Origin: Tulasnella sp. 424
Lineage: Eukaryota; Basidiomycota; Agaricomycetes; Cantharellales; Tulasnellaceae
Assembly (NCBI GenBank): GCA_019633425.1
Contig: WSUB01000104.1
Span: forward strand, 1 to 64,000
Length of the DNA: 64,000 nt
Reading direction: 5' to 3'
The notes under the pieces were generated by a model. It was not told where the DNA came from. It made no database searches and was given only the letters and a program-made list of their open reading frames with translations. Position numbers and translations under genes: made by a program. This document shows, in pieces, positions 33,939-44,814 of this stretch (position 1 is the first letter of the stretch; each line of letters starts with the position of its first letter).

Positions 33939-34510
33939 TGTTAAGTGGAGATGGAGATGAGTGTAGAAGAGATGTGAGAGTGTAAAAGCGGAGGAGTGGA
34001 TGTGAGGGCTGATGGAGAACGTCCTGGCCTCGAGATCCGAGCACTTTAAATACCTTGGCATCGCCTTTGGGCTCCACAGAAGTCCATACTAGTGATATCG
34101 AGGGCAACGGGTCAAACCGATTACCAGGATCAACGAACGGTCAAACTGAAGTGACGCTAGAAGCATCTGGCGCCGACCAAATTGGAAATTATTGAGGGGA
34201 ATGACGCATTGAATTGGCTGACTAGTGTGATGTTTGGATGCCGTCGTTTGTATCGGGGAGGCGTCGAGACCGCACTGCACCCTTAATCTAGTCGAGCCTT
34301 TTTGGCCAACGGTGGCATGGCTTCGGCCCCATTTTTGGACCGAGCCCCATTGCCCGAGTGTGAACCTCGATCCTGAGGCTCGACGACCAAGTACTCTACG
34401 ATCAGGACTAGGTCCAGCGAAGAAACCAGAGCTACTTCGGGGGAGGCGAGTCGGACATTCTCTGAGCGATGGCTAGACCCGTCGACAGGAGTTCGCGTAC
34501 GCGTACGTCA

Positions 34511-34519
34511 ACAAAGGGA
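34511..34519 (-). promoter_or_regulatory. Pheromone response element of precursor 5
   Basis: Exact ACAAAGGGA on the coding strand, 573 bp upstream. Confidence 0.6.
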
Positions 34520-35157
34520 GGCCCCGAATAGGTGGAAAGATGTTTTACCGTCCCCAAAAGGACTGCGAATGAACCGGACGTTGTTCCCCCTGACTGAGTT
34601 CGCCGATTTTTACAAGTAGACTTGCTGTGGGGTAGGTCCCTACCTGTCTGGGGCATTTCTTTCCATCATCACTGCAACGGTCAAGTTCAGAATCACGATA
34701 AGGGACCCTTGTATCGAGATGAAATCGTGATGCAGGGGTACCAGACTGGTTTTACCAGAGACTCGCATCCAGACTGCCACATAAGCCTATAAAGGCTTGA
34801 TGGATCCTGTCGGCGAACTCAGCTTCCGATAAGCGATCCATGGATACGTGAAGGGCTAACAAAATGAGAATATTTTAATTTGAGTTTGGCCCATACCCGA
34901 TTCGGAATCGGCGGCGAAAAGTACGATTCGGGCGCCGAGGATCAGAGAAGGAGTGTCCAAAAGGGGAAGGCCCCTGAGGCTAGTCTCATGAGGCCATGAA
35001 AAAGTTAGGCAGGTTGTTGTGGTGTCGGCTTGATTCCCGGAAACGGACTTAACGGTCGTAGAGACGAATCCCCGTCAGCGCCGAGCTCTTGCCGCCCGTC
35101 GCTGTGACCTCTCCAGGTTTGTACGAATCGCAGAAGAGTGCCCAAGAGCGATGAATG

Positions 35158-35890
35158 CTCGCGACCGAATCGATTGGAGTGACGCGGATGGCGGAACGGG
35201 AGAAGACCATTTGTTGACCTGGATGCGAGCCGTCGAGGAGATTCAAGGAGAATGGCCTTTTCGAGTCGAGTTCGATCAGTTCTAATGTCTTTAGGAGGTG
35301 ATGTGTGCCACTTGAGGGCTTTCCGCGTCGAAGCATGGATACGTTAATTGAACCATCCAGGTGGAGTCTCCTTCTCTACCTTGGGCAAACGCCCGTATTC
35401 TGACTTGCCGGACGAAATGATGACACTCTGCCTCGCTCTCTCCCTTAAAAATAGGAAGTGACAACGCCATCTCCAAGCCTGGTCCAACCCAAGCATTAAT
35501 GCGAAGTCCTCATTCCTATTACACAGACATACACTGGGCGGCTTCCCCGTTATATCCTCAGAAATATCGTCCGAATAGCGGGTTAGGATAGCACGACGGA
35601 GGAATCTCCAGTCCGTCTGCGTCTCATCTTCTAGGCTCTCGAGCCATTTAAAAGCGCTGCCATCGAATCCGATAGATGCATAATCTGCCATCCATCTATT
35701 GTCAGTGTGCTTATCTACTTCAAGTCCTTGTTTACGAATAACACGAATAGATTCATAGCATGTGAGCACATGACTGCGTAAATTTTTCCAATTAAGCCAT
35801 TGGTCATTTGTACAGCCCTAGAATATGAAATAGAGTCTAACCCGCGTCGCTATTTTGTCGATTGGTGCCAAGGTCGAGGTTCATGTGGTG
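35158..35890 (-). pseudogene. Gag-Gag-DM9 gene, truncated copy F
   Basis: Exon 1 end and exon 2 are present (RKQGLEVDKHTDNRWMADYA, FKWLESLEDETQTDW). The second Gag-like domain starts (LPIFKGESEAECHHF), but an extra base after YPCFDAE shifts the frame. The sequence then skips to the ARIRV-like segment and stops near 35158, where foreign repeat sequence follows. No DM9 part remains. It lies downstream of precursor 6 in the same orientation. Confidence 0.7.
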
Positions 35891-36401
35891 CATGCACGTC
35901 GTAAATGGGGATCCGTCCGTGTTTCGCACGACACCCTGAAATAATTAAAGACGTCGACGAACCTCCTTCAACGGCCCGAATAGCATGAACATGAGCTTGA
36001 GGTCGTCGGCAATATGGCGCAGGTTTCTTCACTTTGAGACGTGGATAGCATGCGTTAGAGTCCGGGTTCCCTATCTACACCATTCAAGGCTGCTGTTTCA
36101 CAACGTTCCCGGGGCGCGCTCCGGCGATCATGACACTGTGGAAGGAGCCGAACATCCGTCTATTCATATGAGCCAGGTTTCATAAAAACATAATAAAACC
36201 GAAAAGCGCGAAAAGGATCGAAAAATCAAGAAAAAGCGAAGTAAGAAAGCGAAGATAAGAACGAAGAGTTAAGACGGGTTTGCGGGCAGGTCCGCAATTG
36301 CTCGTCTGTGCGAGCGTTTAAAGCAGGTATGCCACTGTAGAAATCATACGAAGTGATTAGTATACGGTCTCTGGTGTTGGGAGCCGAGGAAAAGCTTACA
36401 T

Positions 36402-36521
36402 TTAGGCAATAGTGCAGTAGCCGTTACCTCCACCGGTTCCGTCGTCCTGGTTGATGATGACGATTTCCTCGGGCTTGGAGGCAGTGGAAGCAGCGGAGGA
36501 GAGGGTGAAGTAGAAGTCCAT
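36402..36521 (-). CDS. Pheromone-like precursor 6 (class II, CTIA)
   Basis: 39 residues, identical in sequence to precursors 3 and 8. TATAAAAA at 36627-36634 and ACAAAGGGA at 37132-37140. GTAAGC donor three bases after TAA. First class II gene of the tandem core; the truncated Gag-Gag-DM9 copy F follows it. Confidence 0.82.
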   Translation of the reverse strand: MDFYFTLSSAASTASKPEEIVIINQDDGTGGGNGYCTIA

Positions 36522-38421
36522 TGTTAAGTGGAGGTGGAGATGAGTGTAGAGGAGAGGTGAGAGTGAAGAGCGGAGGAGTGGATGTGAGAGCTGATGGAGA
36601 ACATCTTGGCATCGAAAGCCGAGCACTTTTTATACCTTGGCGATGCCTTTGGGCTCTACAGAAGCCTATGCTAGTGATATCAAGGGCAATGGACCGGACG
36701 GCCTACCAAGAGCAACCAACAGCCAAATTCAAGGGATGCTAGAAGCATCTGGCACCGACAAAAGAGGAAGTTATTGAGGGGCATGACGCATTGAATTGAC
36801 GGACTACTGCTGCTTGGTTGCAGTGGTTTGTACAGGACAGGCGTTGAGACCGCAGTGCACCCTCAATCCAGTCGAGCCTTTTTGGCCAGGGGTGGCATAG
36901 CTTCGGCGCCATCTTTAGAACAGGCCCCAATTGCCCGAGTGTGCACCTCGTCCTGAGGCTCGACCTGAATTCACTAAGCATTCAACGGCTCCATCCAGCT
37001 GGGACCAGTTCCAGCGAAGAAACCAGAGCTACTTCGGGGGTGGCGAGTCGGACATTCTCTGAGCCTGAGAGAGTCTCGTAGTAGTCAGCGACACCCGTCG
37101 ACGAGAGTCGGGCTCGCGAACGCATACGTCAACAAAGGGAGGCCCGAATAAGTGGGAAGGGTTTTACCGCAGGCGCCAAGCCCCAAAAAGCACTTCCTCG
37201 CTTTTGTCACATATGAGAAGCGAGCCAGCGGGATGTTGATATGTCATTGCCGAATCGTCGTTCCTCCGGCACAGCAGACCTTCCCCTCCCCTTCCGGTTC
37301 GAGATGGGTGGGGTTATCTCCATTCATGCATCACAGACTTCATTTCAACTCGACGTTGTTCTTCCGATTCGGCTTCTGAAACTTATGCTCTGGTTGCGTT
37401 GAAGAAAGGGAAGCCCAATACGTCGACAAGTTTGCCACGGCGGAAATACCCGAACGAGATTAGTGATGGTAGTTTCTATGTAAAATAAATTATTGATAGC
37501 TGAAATGAGCGTAGAGACCGAGAGGAGCTGCTTCGTATCAGAACATGTGCAGGGAAGCCCTTAAACTGGAATCCCAGTGAAAGGGAACACTTATTGCGGG
37601 CAAAAGAGCCTAGTCGTGGACCGTCCCTCGGGGCTGATACTTCCACATTCTTACTAGCCCCAGTCTCCTTCACATGACTGAGTTCGCCGATGTGGCTTCG
37701 CGCTGGTGAGATCATTAGCCAATGCGTGACTTGCATCCTCCGATGAATAAGGGACTGCTCACGTGTACCCGAGTTACACTCATTGCAGCCTCGGACTTTG
37801 AAATATTCGGGAGGATCAGGAGCTTCCGAAGCTGCTGATAGGGGATTTGATCTAAGAAAAGATAATTGGGATGGAGGTTGTTATCCTCGCTGGGAGCACG
37901 CGGGAGACCTGAGCTGCACCCCGTGAGCCCTGGCCGCTCCACGTGAAGGTGATGGGGATGATAGCTCAATGTATAGAGTGGGTGGAAGGCGGGCGAGTGT
38001 AACGTTGAGAATGGTCTTTCGGATCTGCAATTTTCGTTGGCCCGAAAAGCGATTATCCGACTTTGGAAGAGATATTCACGTCCCTCCAAAGAACACACAC
38101 CGAAAGCCAGGGCTAGAAATCCATGGATTCACAGGATATACAGCAATATGTAGATAAAGACACATGAATGTATGGACTGGGATTAGCTGATGATAGCTGA
38201 GTAGGAGGGCCAAAAGCATGCATGAACGAAAAAACGAAATAAATCTAAAGGCGGGCAAAATGTGAACGAAGAGGAACGAAGTTGACGAGTAGGATGAGGG
38301 TTGGGAGCCAGTCGGATGGTTTGAGTGGTGGAGTCAGGGATAGAGTATTTTCGAGCACTAGAAGTCGGCATTGGAGTCAATACCGCGGTCTCGGAAGAGT
38401 CAATGAATCAGGAACTGACCT
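36522..38421. other. Promoter of precursor 6 and 3' flank of precursor 7
   Basis: Conserved class II upstream block (36580-37460), then the class I 3' flank (around 38100-38400). It matches 40557-42433 closely. No further gene. Confidence 0.5.
37132..37140 (-). promoter_or_regulatory. Pheromone response element of precursor 6
   Basis: Exact ACAAAGGGA, 611 bp upstream on the coding strand. Confidence 0.6.
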
Positions 38422-38547
38422 TTAAGCGATAGTGCAGTAGCCGTTGCCTCCACCGGATCCGCCCTCCTGGTCGACGATGACGACCTCCTCGGGTTTAGAG
38501 GTCGCGGAAGAGGAGGCGAAGGAAGTGAAGCTGAAGTAGGAGTCCAT
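38422..38547 (-). CDS. Pheromone-like precursor 7 (class I, CTIA)
   Basis: 41 residues, same peptide sequence as precursor 4. TATATAA at 38656-38662 and AGAAAGGGA at 38694-38702. Sister of 42434-42559 in the next tandem unit. Confidence 0.82.
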   Translation of the reverse strand: MDSYFSFTSFASSSATSKPEEVVIVDQEGGSGGGNGYCTIA

Positions 38548-38693
38548 TTGTGAGGTAGAGTGGGTTTTTGGATTGAGAGTAGGAAGAGAGGTGTGGATGG
38601 GAGTAGAGGCTGAGAGCTGATGATGAGCTTAATCGACCTCGCAATCCGAACCTCGTTATATAGCCATTTGCTGACAGAGAGTGTCGAGGGGAT

Positions 38694-38702
38694 AGAAAGG
38701 GA
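38694..38702 (-). promoter_or_regulatory. Proximal AGAAAGGGA element of precursor 7
   Basis: 147 bp before the start codon. Confidence 0.45.
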
Positions 38703-39508
38703 GGGCTGTTGGATTACGTCTCCCTCCCGTTGGTTCTTCTCCTGGCAATCTAGATTGGGGTGAGGTGGGTGGGTTTACGCTCGAACGAGACTAGCCACAG
38801 ATGGGTCTGGCCCTGACTCGTTAAGTTCACCAACCGACCAGGAACACCATTCGGGATTCAACCACTTGTGCGTCGAACAGGGCCGCCGGGTCGTCATCCC
38901 CCCCTCCAGCTTGCCCGATGTAATCTGAACGTATGTACATTCCCCATAGTATCAAATCGAGGACTCTTATTCCAAACCGAGAACAAGGATTCGAAGTATT
39001 CTAAAGCGATACCTGGGACTCGAGGTTGCTGTGGGTATCTCCGGGACCCGAGCTTGTCTGACTTGCAACCTGCAACGTCACCATACTGGGAAGGCCACAT
39101 GTCGCCAGGACGCGTTTTACCAAAGCCTCGCGTCCAGACTGCCACATAAGCATATAAAGGCTTGATGGATCGTTTTCGGCGAACTCAGCTTCCGATAAAC
39201 GATCCCATGGGATACGTGAGGGGTAAAATAAAAAGGAGAATGTTTTAATTTGAGTTCGGTCCATACCCGATTCGGAATCGGCGGGGAAAAGTACGATTCA
39301 CTGTCACGTCCAAAAAGGGAAGGCCCCTGAGGCTAGTTTCATGAGGCACCATGAGAATGTTAGGGTGTTGTGGTGTCAGCTTTGATTCCCGAGACGGACT
39401 TAACGGTCGTAGAGACGAATCCCCGTCAGCGCCGAGCTCTTGCCGCCGGTCGCAGTGACCTCTGGTTTGTTAGAATCACAGAAGAGTGCTCAAGAGCGAT
39501 GAATGCTC

Positions 39509-40054
39509 GCGACCGAATTGATTGGAGTGATGGGGATGGCGGAACGGGAGAGGATCGTTTGTTGACCCGGATGCGAGCCGTCGACGGCCTCGCTCTCTCC
39601 CTTAAAAGTAGGACGTGACAACGCCATCTCCAAGTCTGGTCCAACCCAAGCATTAATGCGAAGTCCTCATTTTTATTACACAGACATTCACTGGGAGGCT
39701 TCCCCACTATATTCTCAGAAATATCGTCCGGATCGCGGGTTAGGATAGCACGACGGAGGAGTCTCCAGTCCTTTTGCGTCTCATCGTCTAGACTCTCGAA
39801 TCACTTCAAAGCGCTGCCATCGAATCCGGTAGATGCATAGTCTGCCATCCATCTATTGTCAGTGTGCTTACTTACTTCAAGTCCTTGTTTACCAATAGCA
39901 CGAATAAATTATTGGCATGTGAGCCCGTCGGTCCCGTTAAAGACGATATGACCTGCCTAATTTTTTCCAATTCAGCCATCGGTCAGTTGTACGACCCTAG
40001 AATATAACATAGAGTCTAACCCGCGTCGGGATTTTGTCGATTGGTGCCAAGGTT
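39509..40054 (-). pseudogene. Gag-Gag-DM9 gene, truncated copy G
   Basis: Exon 1 remnant near 40030-40050 and exon 2 (about 39690-39950) are recognisable but contain a stop in the WF(E) segment (TGA at the Trp position). The exon 3 fragment joins FKGESEA directly to a linker-like piece, so most of the second Gag-like domain and all DM9 sequence are missing. Follows precursor 8. Confidence 0.65.
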
Positions 40055-40436
40055 TCTTCACTTTGAGACGTGGATAGCATGCGTTAGAGTCCGGCTCAAC
40101 CAAGGTTCCCCATCTACACCATTCAAGGCTGCAGTTTCATAACGTTCGGGCATGCGCTCGGACGATCACGACACTGTGGAAGGAGCCTAACATCGGTCTA
40201 TTCAGATGAGCCAGGTTTCATAAAACGTAATAAAACCGAAAAGCGCGAAAAGAATCGAAAAATCAAGAAAAAGCGAAGTAAGAAGCGGAGGTAAGAACGA
40301 AGAGTTCAGACTGGTTGCGGACAGGTCCGCGATTGCTCGTCTGTGCGAGCGTTTAAAGCAGGTATGCCACTGTAGAGATCATACGAAGTGATTAGTATAC
40401 GGTCTCTGGTGTTGGGAGCTGAGGAAAAGCTTACAT

Positions 40437-40556
40437 TTAGGCAATAGTGCAGTAGCCGTTACCTCCACCGGTTCCGTCGTCCTGGTTGATGATGACAATT
40501 TCCTCGGGCTTGGAGGCAGTGGAAGCAGCGGAGGAGAGGGTGAAGTAGAAGTCCAT
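40437..40556 (-). CDS. Pheromone-like precursor 8 (class II, CTIA)
   Basis: 39 residues, identical to precursor 6, its tandem sister. TATAAAAA at 40656-40663 and ACAAAGGGA at 41115-41123. The leader is six bases shorter than in precursor 6 (one TGGAGA repeat lost). Confidence 0.82.
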   Translation of the reverse strand: MDFYFTLSSAASTASKPEEIVIINQDDGTGGGNGYCTIA

Positions 40557-41114
40557 TGTTAAGTGGAGATGAGTGTAGAGGAGAGGTGAGAGTGAAGAGC
40601 GGAGGAGTGGATGTGAGAGCTGATGGAGAACATCTTGGCATCGAAAGCCGAGCACTTTTTATACCTTGGCGTCGCCTTTGGGCTCTACAGAAGCCTATGC
40701 TAGTGATATCAAGGGCAATGGGTCGGACGGCTTACCAAGAGCAACCAACAGCCAAATTCAAGGGATGCTAGAAGCATCTGGCACCGACAAAAGAGGAAGT
40801 TATTGAGGGGCATGACGCATTGAATTGACGGACTACTGATGCTTGGTTACAGTGATTTGTAAAGGGGAAGCGTCGAGACCGCAGTGCACCCTCAATCCAG
40901 TCGAGCCTTTTTGGCCAGGGGTGGCATAGCTTCGGCGCCATTTTTAGAACGGGCCCCGATTGCCCGAGTGTGCACCTTGTCCTGAGGTTCGACCTGAATT
41001 CACTAAGCACTCTACGGCTCCATAGAGTCGGACATTCTCTGAGCCTGAGAGAGTCTCGTCATAGTCAGCGATACTCGTCGACGAGAGTCGGGCTCGCGAA
41101 CGCATAGTACGTCA

Positions 41115-41123
41115 ACAAAGGGA
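41115..41123 (-). promoter_or_regulatory. Pheromone response element of precursor 8
   Basis: Exact ACAAAGGGA, 559 bp upstream on the coding strand. Confidence 0.6.
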
Positions 41124-42433
41124 GGCCCGAATAGGTGGAAGGATTTTTGCCGCAAACGCCAAGCCCCAAAAAGGACTTCCTCGCGTTTGTCACATATGAG
41201 AAGCGAGCCAGCGGGAAGTTGATATGTCATTGCCGAATCGTCGTTCCTCCGGCATGGAAGACCTTCCCCTCCCCTCCGGTTCGAGATGGGTGGGGTTGTC
41301 TCCTTTCATACATCACAAACTTCATTTCAGCTCGAGGTTGTCCTTCCAATTCGGCTTCTGAAACTTATGCTCTGGTTGCGTTGAAGAAAGGGAAGCCCAA
41401 TACGTCGACAAGTTTGCCACGGCGGAAATACCCGAACGAGACTCGTGATGGTAGTTTCTCGAAGCTACTATGTAAAATAAAGTATTGATAGCTGAAATGA
41501 GCGTAGAGACCGAGAGGAGCTGCTTCGTATCAGAGCATGTGCAGGAAGCGCTTAAACGGGAATCGCAGTGAAAGGGAACAATCGTTGCGGGCAAAAGAGC
41601 CTAGCCGTGGACCGTCCCTCGGGGCTGATACTTCCAAATTCTCACTAGCCCAAGTTTACTTCACATGACTGAGTTCGCCGATGTGGCTTCGCGTGGCAGC
41701 ACTATTAGCCAATGCGTGACTTTCATCCTCCGTTGAATAAAGGACTGCTCACGTGTACCCGAGTTACACTGATTGCCGACTCGGACCTGAAACGTTCGGG
41801 AGGATCGGGCGGTCTCGAAGCTGTTGATAGGGGATTTGATCTAAGGAAGAGGTAAGTAGGATAGAGATTGTTATCCTCGCTGGGAGCACGCGGGAGACCT
41901 GAGCTGCACCTCACGAACCCTAGCCGCTCCGCATGAAGGTTATGGAAATGATAGCTCAATCTACAGAGTGGGTCTTCATCTTCGTCGAAGGGAAGGCGGG
42001 CGAGTCTAACGTTGAGAAGGGTCTTTCGGATCTGCAATTTTCGTCGGCCCGAAAAGCGAATATCCGACTTTTAAAAAGATCTTGCTGTCCCTCCAGGAGA
42101 CACACACCGAAAGTCAGGGCTAGAAATCCATGGATTCGCAGGATATACAGCGATAGGTAGATAAAGACACATGAATGTATGGACTGAGATTAGCTGATGA
42201 TAGCTGAACAGAAGGGCCAAAAGCGTGCATGAACGAAAAAACGAAATAAAATCTAAAGGCAGGCACAATGTGAACGAAGAGGAACGAATTTGACGGGTAG
42301 GATGAGGGTTGGGAGCCAGTCGGATGGTTTGAGTGGTGGAGTCAGGGATAGAGTATTTTCGAGCACTAGAAGTCGGCATTGGAGTCAATACCGCGGTCTC
42401 GGAAAGAGTCAATTAATCAGGAACTGACCTTTT

Positions 42434-42559
42434 TTAAGCGATAGTGCAGTAGCCGTTGCCTCCGCCGGTTCCGCCCTCCTGGTCGACGATGACGACCTCC
42501 TCGGGCTTAGAGGTGGCGGAAGAGGAGGCGAAGGAAGTAAAGGTGAAGTAGGAGTCCAT
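42434..42559 (-). CDS. Pheromone-like precursor 9 (class I, CTIA)
   Basis: 41 residues, MDSYFTFTSFASSSATSKPE, and a tail with EGGTGGGNGYCTIA. The Thr instead of Ser before GGGNGYC is a class II feature in a class I gene. TATATAA at 42669-42675 and AGAAAGGGA at 42707-42715. Confidence 0.82.
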   Translation of the reverse strand: MDSYFTFTSFASSSATSKPEEVVIVDQEGGTGGGNGYCTIA

Positions 42560-44673
42560 TTGCGAGGTAGAGTGGGTTTTTGGATTGAGAGTAGGAAGAG
42601 AGGTGTGGATGGGAGTTGGAGGCTGAGAGCTGCTGATGAGCTTAATCGACCTCGCAATCCGAACCTCGTTATATAGCCATTCGCTGACATAGAGAGTCGG
42701 GGCGGCAGAAAGGGAGAGCAGTTGGATTACGTCTCCCTCCCGTTGGTTCTTCTCCTGGCAATCTAGATTGGGGTGAGGGTGGTGGGTTTACGCTCGAACG
42801 AGACTAGCCACAGATGGGTCTGGCCCTGATTCATTAAGTTCACCATCCGACCAGGAACACCATTCGGGATCCATCCACTTGCGCGTCGAAGGCCGGCCGC
42901 CGGGTCGTCATCCCCCCTTCAGCTTGCCCGATGTAATCTGAGCGTATGTACATTCCCCATAGTATCGTATCGAGGACTCTTATTCCAAACCGAGAACAAG
43001 GATTTGAAGTATCCTAAAGCGATACCTGGGACTCGAGGTTGCTGTGGGTATCTTCGGGACCCGAGCTTGTCTGACTTGCATCTGCAACGTCACCATACTG
43101 GGAAGGCCACATGTCGCCAGGACGCGTTTTACCAAAGTCTCGCATTTAGACTGCCACATAAGCATATAAAGGCTTGATGGGATCCTTTTCGGCGAACTCA
43201 GCTTCTGATAAGCGATCCATGGGATACGTGAGGGGTAAAATAAAAAGGAGAATATTGCCAATTGAGTTGGGTTCCCGATGACACGCTGTCACTTCCCGAT
43301 TTGGGGTCGGCGGCGAACACAGCTTCCGTAAGATGCAGGATTCGAGGGATCGGGGAAGAGAGTCTCACATCCAAAGGGGGAAGGTCCCTTCGGCTAGAAG
43401 ATTAAGGAAGCACCGCAACATGAGGCGCCGTGAGAGAATATTTGGGGAAGGTTGCTGTGGTGTCGGGTTGATTCCCGAAACGGACTTAACGGTCGTAGAA
43501 ACGGATGCCCCGCCAGCGTTGGATTTTTTTTCTCCTAGCCCTGCCGGCCTTTCGCGTACCCCCTATGAGGTCAAAAAAAAAAAAGAGGGTTTCTACACGA
43601 TGAAACTCGAACTACGGACATTCCAGCACTCGGGCACTTCGGAATGATGGTCAACCACTGCCACAGGTCCTCAGCAACGCAGCAGGCCAACCGGTGTTTC
43701 CCGCAAAGCACCCTTGGAAATGAAGTATCGAAGCAAAGCCTCGGCTCCAGTTGAACAAGACAACCTCGCATCTCGATTTGATCGCGATAACAGGGTTGCC
43801 CCAGAGGAGTGGATTGCAACGAGGCAAGGAGGGGGTTGTGATAGCCGAGTATTCCCAATCGAGATACGGTCAGGGCGTGAGGTTACAAATTCGGCGAACT
43901 CTGGCGAACTCAGTAAGGGTTAGTCTTCGCAGAGAAATTGAAGAGCGTGAGGCTGGGTCGAGAACGACTTTTACGGGGGGGTTGTGAGAGAACATGTGGC
44001 AGAATTCGTTGTAGGGTTGTGTTTGGTCCTCCCTTTATGAACAATTTCCCAGCCACATATGGATCCTCCTCTGCCACACTCCGACGCCCCTCACATGCTG
44101 GAACCAAGTTCTATATTGGTGATGACAACTTGAATTGAGAAGAAGAATTTCCTATTAATGACCTCTGGTGCTGGTTAACGGAAGGACTCCCGCAATGTGC
44201 TGAAGCCCGAGCTCGTCGTTGCTGTCGGCCTCGAAACAGCGCCGGCTAAAGGTTCTCGAGGTTGTCCTCACATGGTCGTTATGTGATCCTCTTCAAAAGA
44301 TTGTGGTCATCCGATGAACTCCTCGGCGAACTCAGAGACAATGAAATTACGAGGTTAATTCTCCGGTGTATCCCAATCGGGCGAAGAACCCTACCCTGTA
44401 TCTAGGGTACTCAATCTCGCCCACCCTTACCCCAATCGAGATTGCGAGGACTGATTGACACCATACCAGACTTCACTTACCTCTCAAGTTGTTCTCTCAC
44501 TACGGTCCGGTGGTGGGAGTTCCTTTTGCTCGCAATGGTATATAACTCTCCCTCCCTCTGCCTCGATTCAGACCATCATCATCAGCTCCAACAGATCTCT
44601 CACCTACACAGCTCTCCTAGCCTCTTACAACCAGTCCACTTCTCCTCCGATCACACACTCTCGCATCCGATAA
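42560..44673. other. Turning point of the array, no further gene seen
   Basis: To the left, the promoter of precursor 9; to the right, the promoter of divergent precursor 10. These two point away from each other. 43450-44440 contains unconserved open frames and three TGAGTTCGCCGA-type motifs (near 43193, 43905 and 44336). I see no receptor gene here. Confidence 0.5.
42707..42715 (-). promoter_or_regulatory. Proximal AGAAAGGGA element of precursor 9
   Basis: 148 bp before the start codon. Confidence 0.45.
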
Positions 44674-44814
44674 ATGGACTACTACTACACTTTGTCTTCC
44701 TCCACTTCGGAGACCGCACCCTCGCCTAGGCCCGAGTCAGTAGTCATCGATATCGAGGTCGTTGACTTCGAGGGCGGCACCGGGGGAGGAAACGGCTACT
44801 GCGTCATTGCTTAA
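44674..44814 (+). CDS. Pheromone-like precursor 10 (divergent, CVIA)
   Basis: 46 residues, starting MDYYYTLSSSTSETAPSPRP, then ESVVIDIEVVDFEGG and the tail TGGGNGYCVIA. The CaaX box is C-V-I-A, the form most usual in basidiomycete pheromones. The body is five to seven residues longer than in the other genes and contains Pro-Arg-Pro. TATATAA is at 44539-44545. A GTGAGT..TTTGTAG intron follows just after the stop (44818-44880), as in all other members. No exact ACAAAGGGA was found close upstream. It stands alone at the centre of the palindrome and may be the oldest member. Confidence 0.78.
   Translation: MDYYYTLSSSTSETAPSPRPESVVIDIEVVDFEGGTGGGNGYCVIA

Larger units (their letters stand above)
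22441..34750. repeat. Left arm of the giant imperfect palindrome
   Basis: Read on the minus strand, this arm contains in order class II gene, Gag-Gag-DM9 gene, class I, class II, class I, LYRM2-like gene (opposite strand) and class I. The right arm 46020-59955 has the same order and content read on the plus strand, with an added class II gene and one inverted class II gene. Directly visible matches include 22441-24600 with 58080-59950, about 27000-28300 with 55700-57100, and 31190-34750 with 46020-49690. Midpoints of matching genes fall between about 40.4 and 42.0 kb. Confidence 0.8.
34770..39134 (-). repeat. Central tandem unit 1 (class II + class I + truncated Gag-Gag-DM9)
   Basis: The landmark GACTGCCACATAAG followed by ATAAAGGCTTGATGG occurs at about 34770, 39135 and 43148. 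The two intervals share order: truncated Gag-Gag-DM9 fragment, class II precursor, class I precursor, all minus strand. Matching stretches such as 36018-39258 and 40049-43266 are nearly identical by eye. This is the most recent-looking duplication in the array. Confidence 0.65.
39135..43147 (-). repeat. Central tandem unit 2
   Basis: Second unit with truncated copy G, precursor 8 and precursor 9; about 350 bp shorter than unit 1, partly because of a deletion inside the Gag-Gag-DM9 fragment. Confidence 0.65.
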
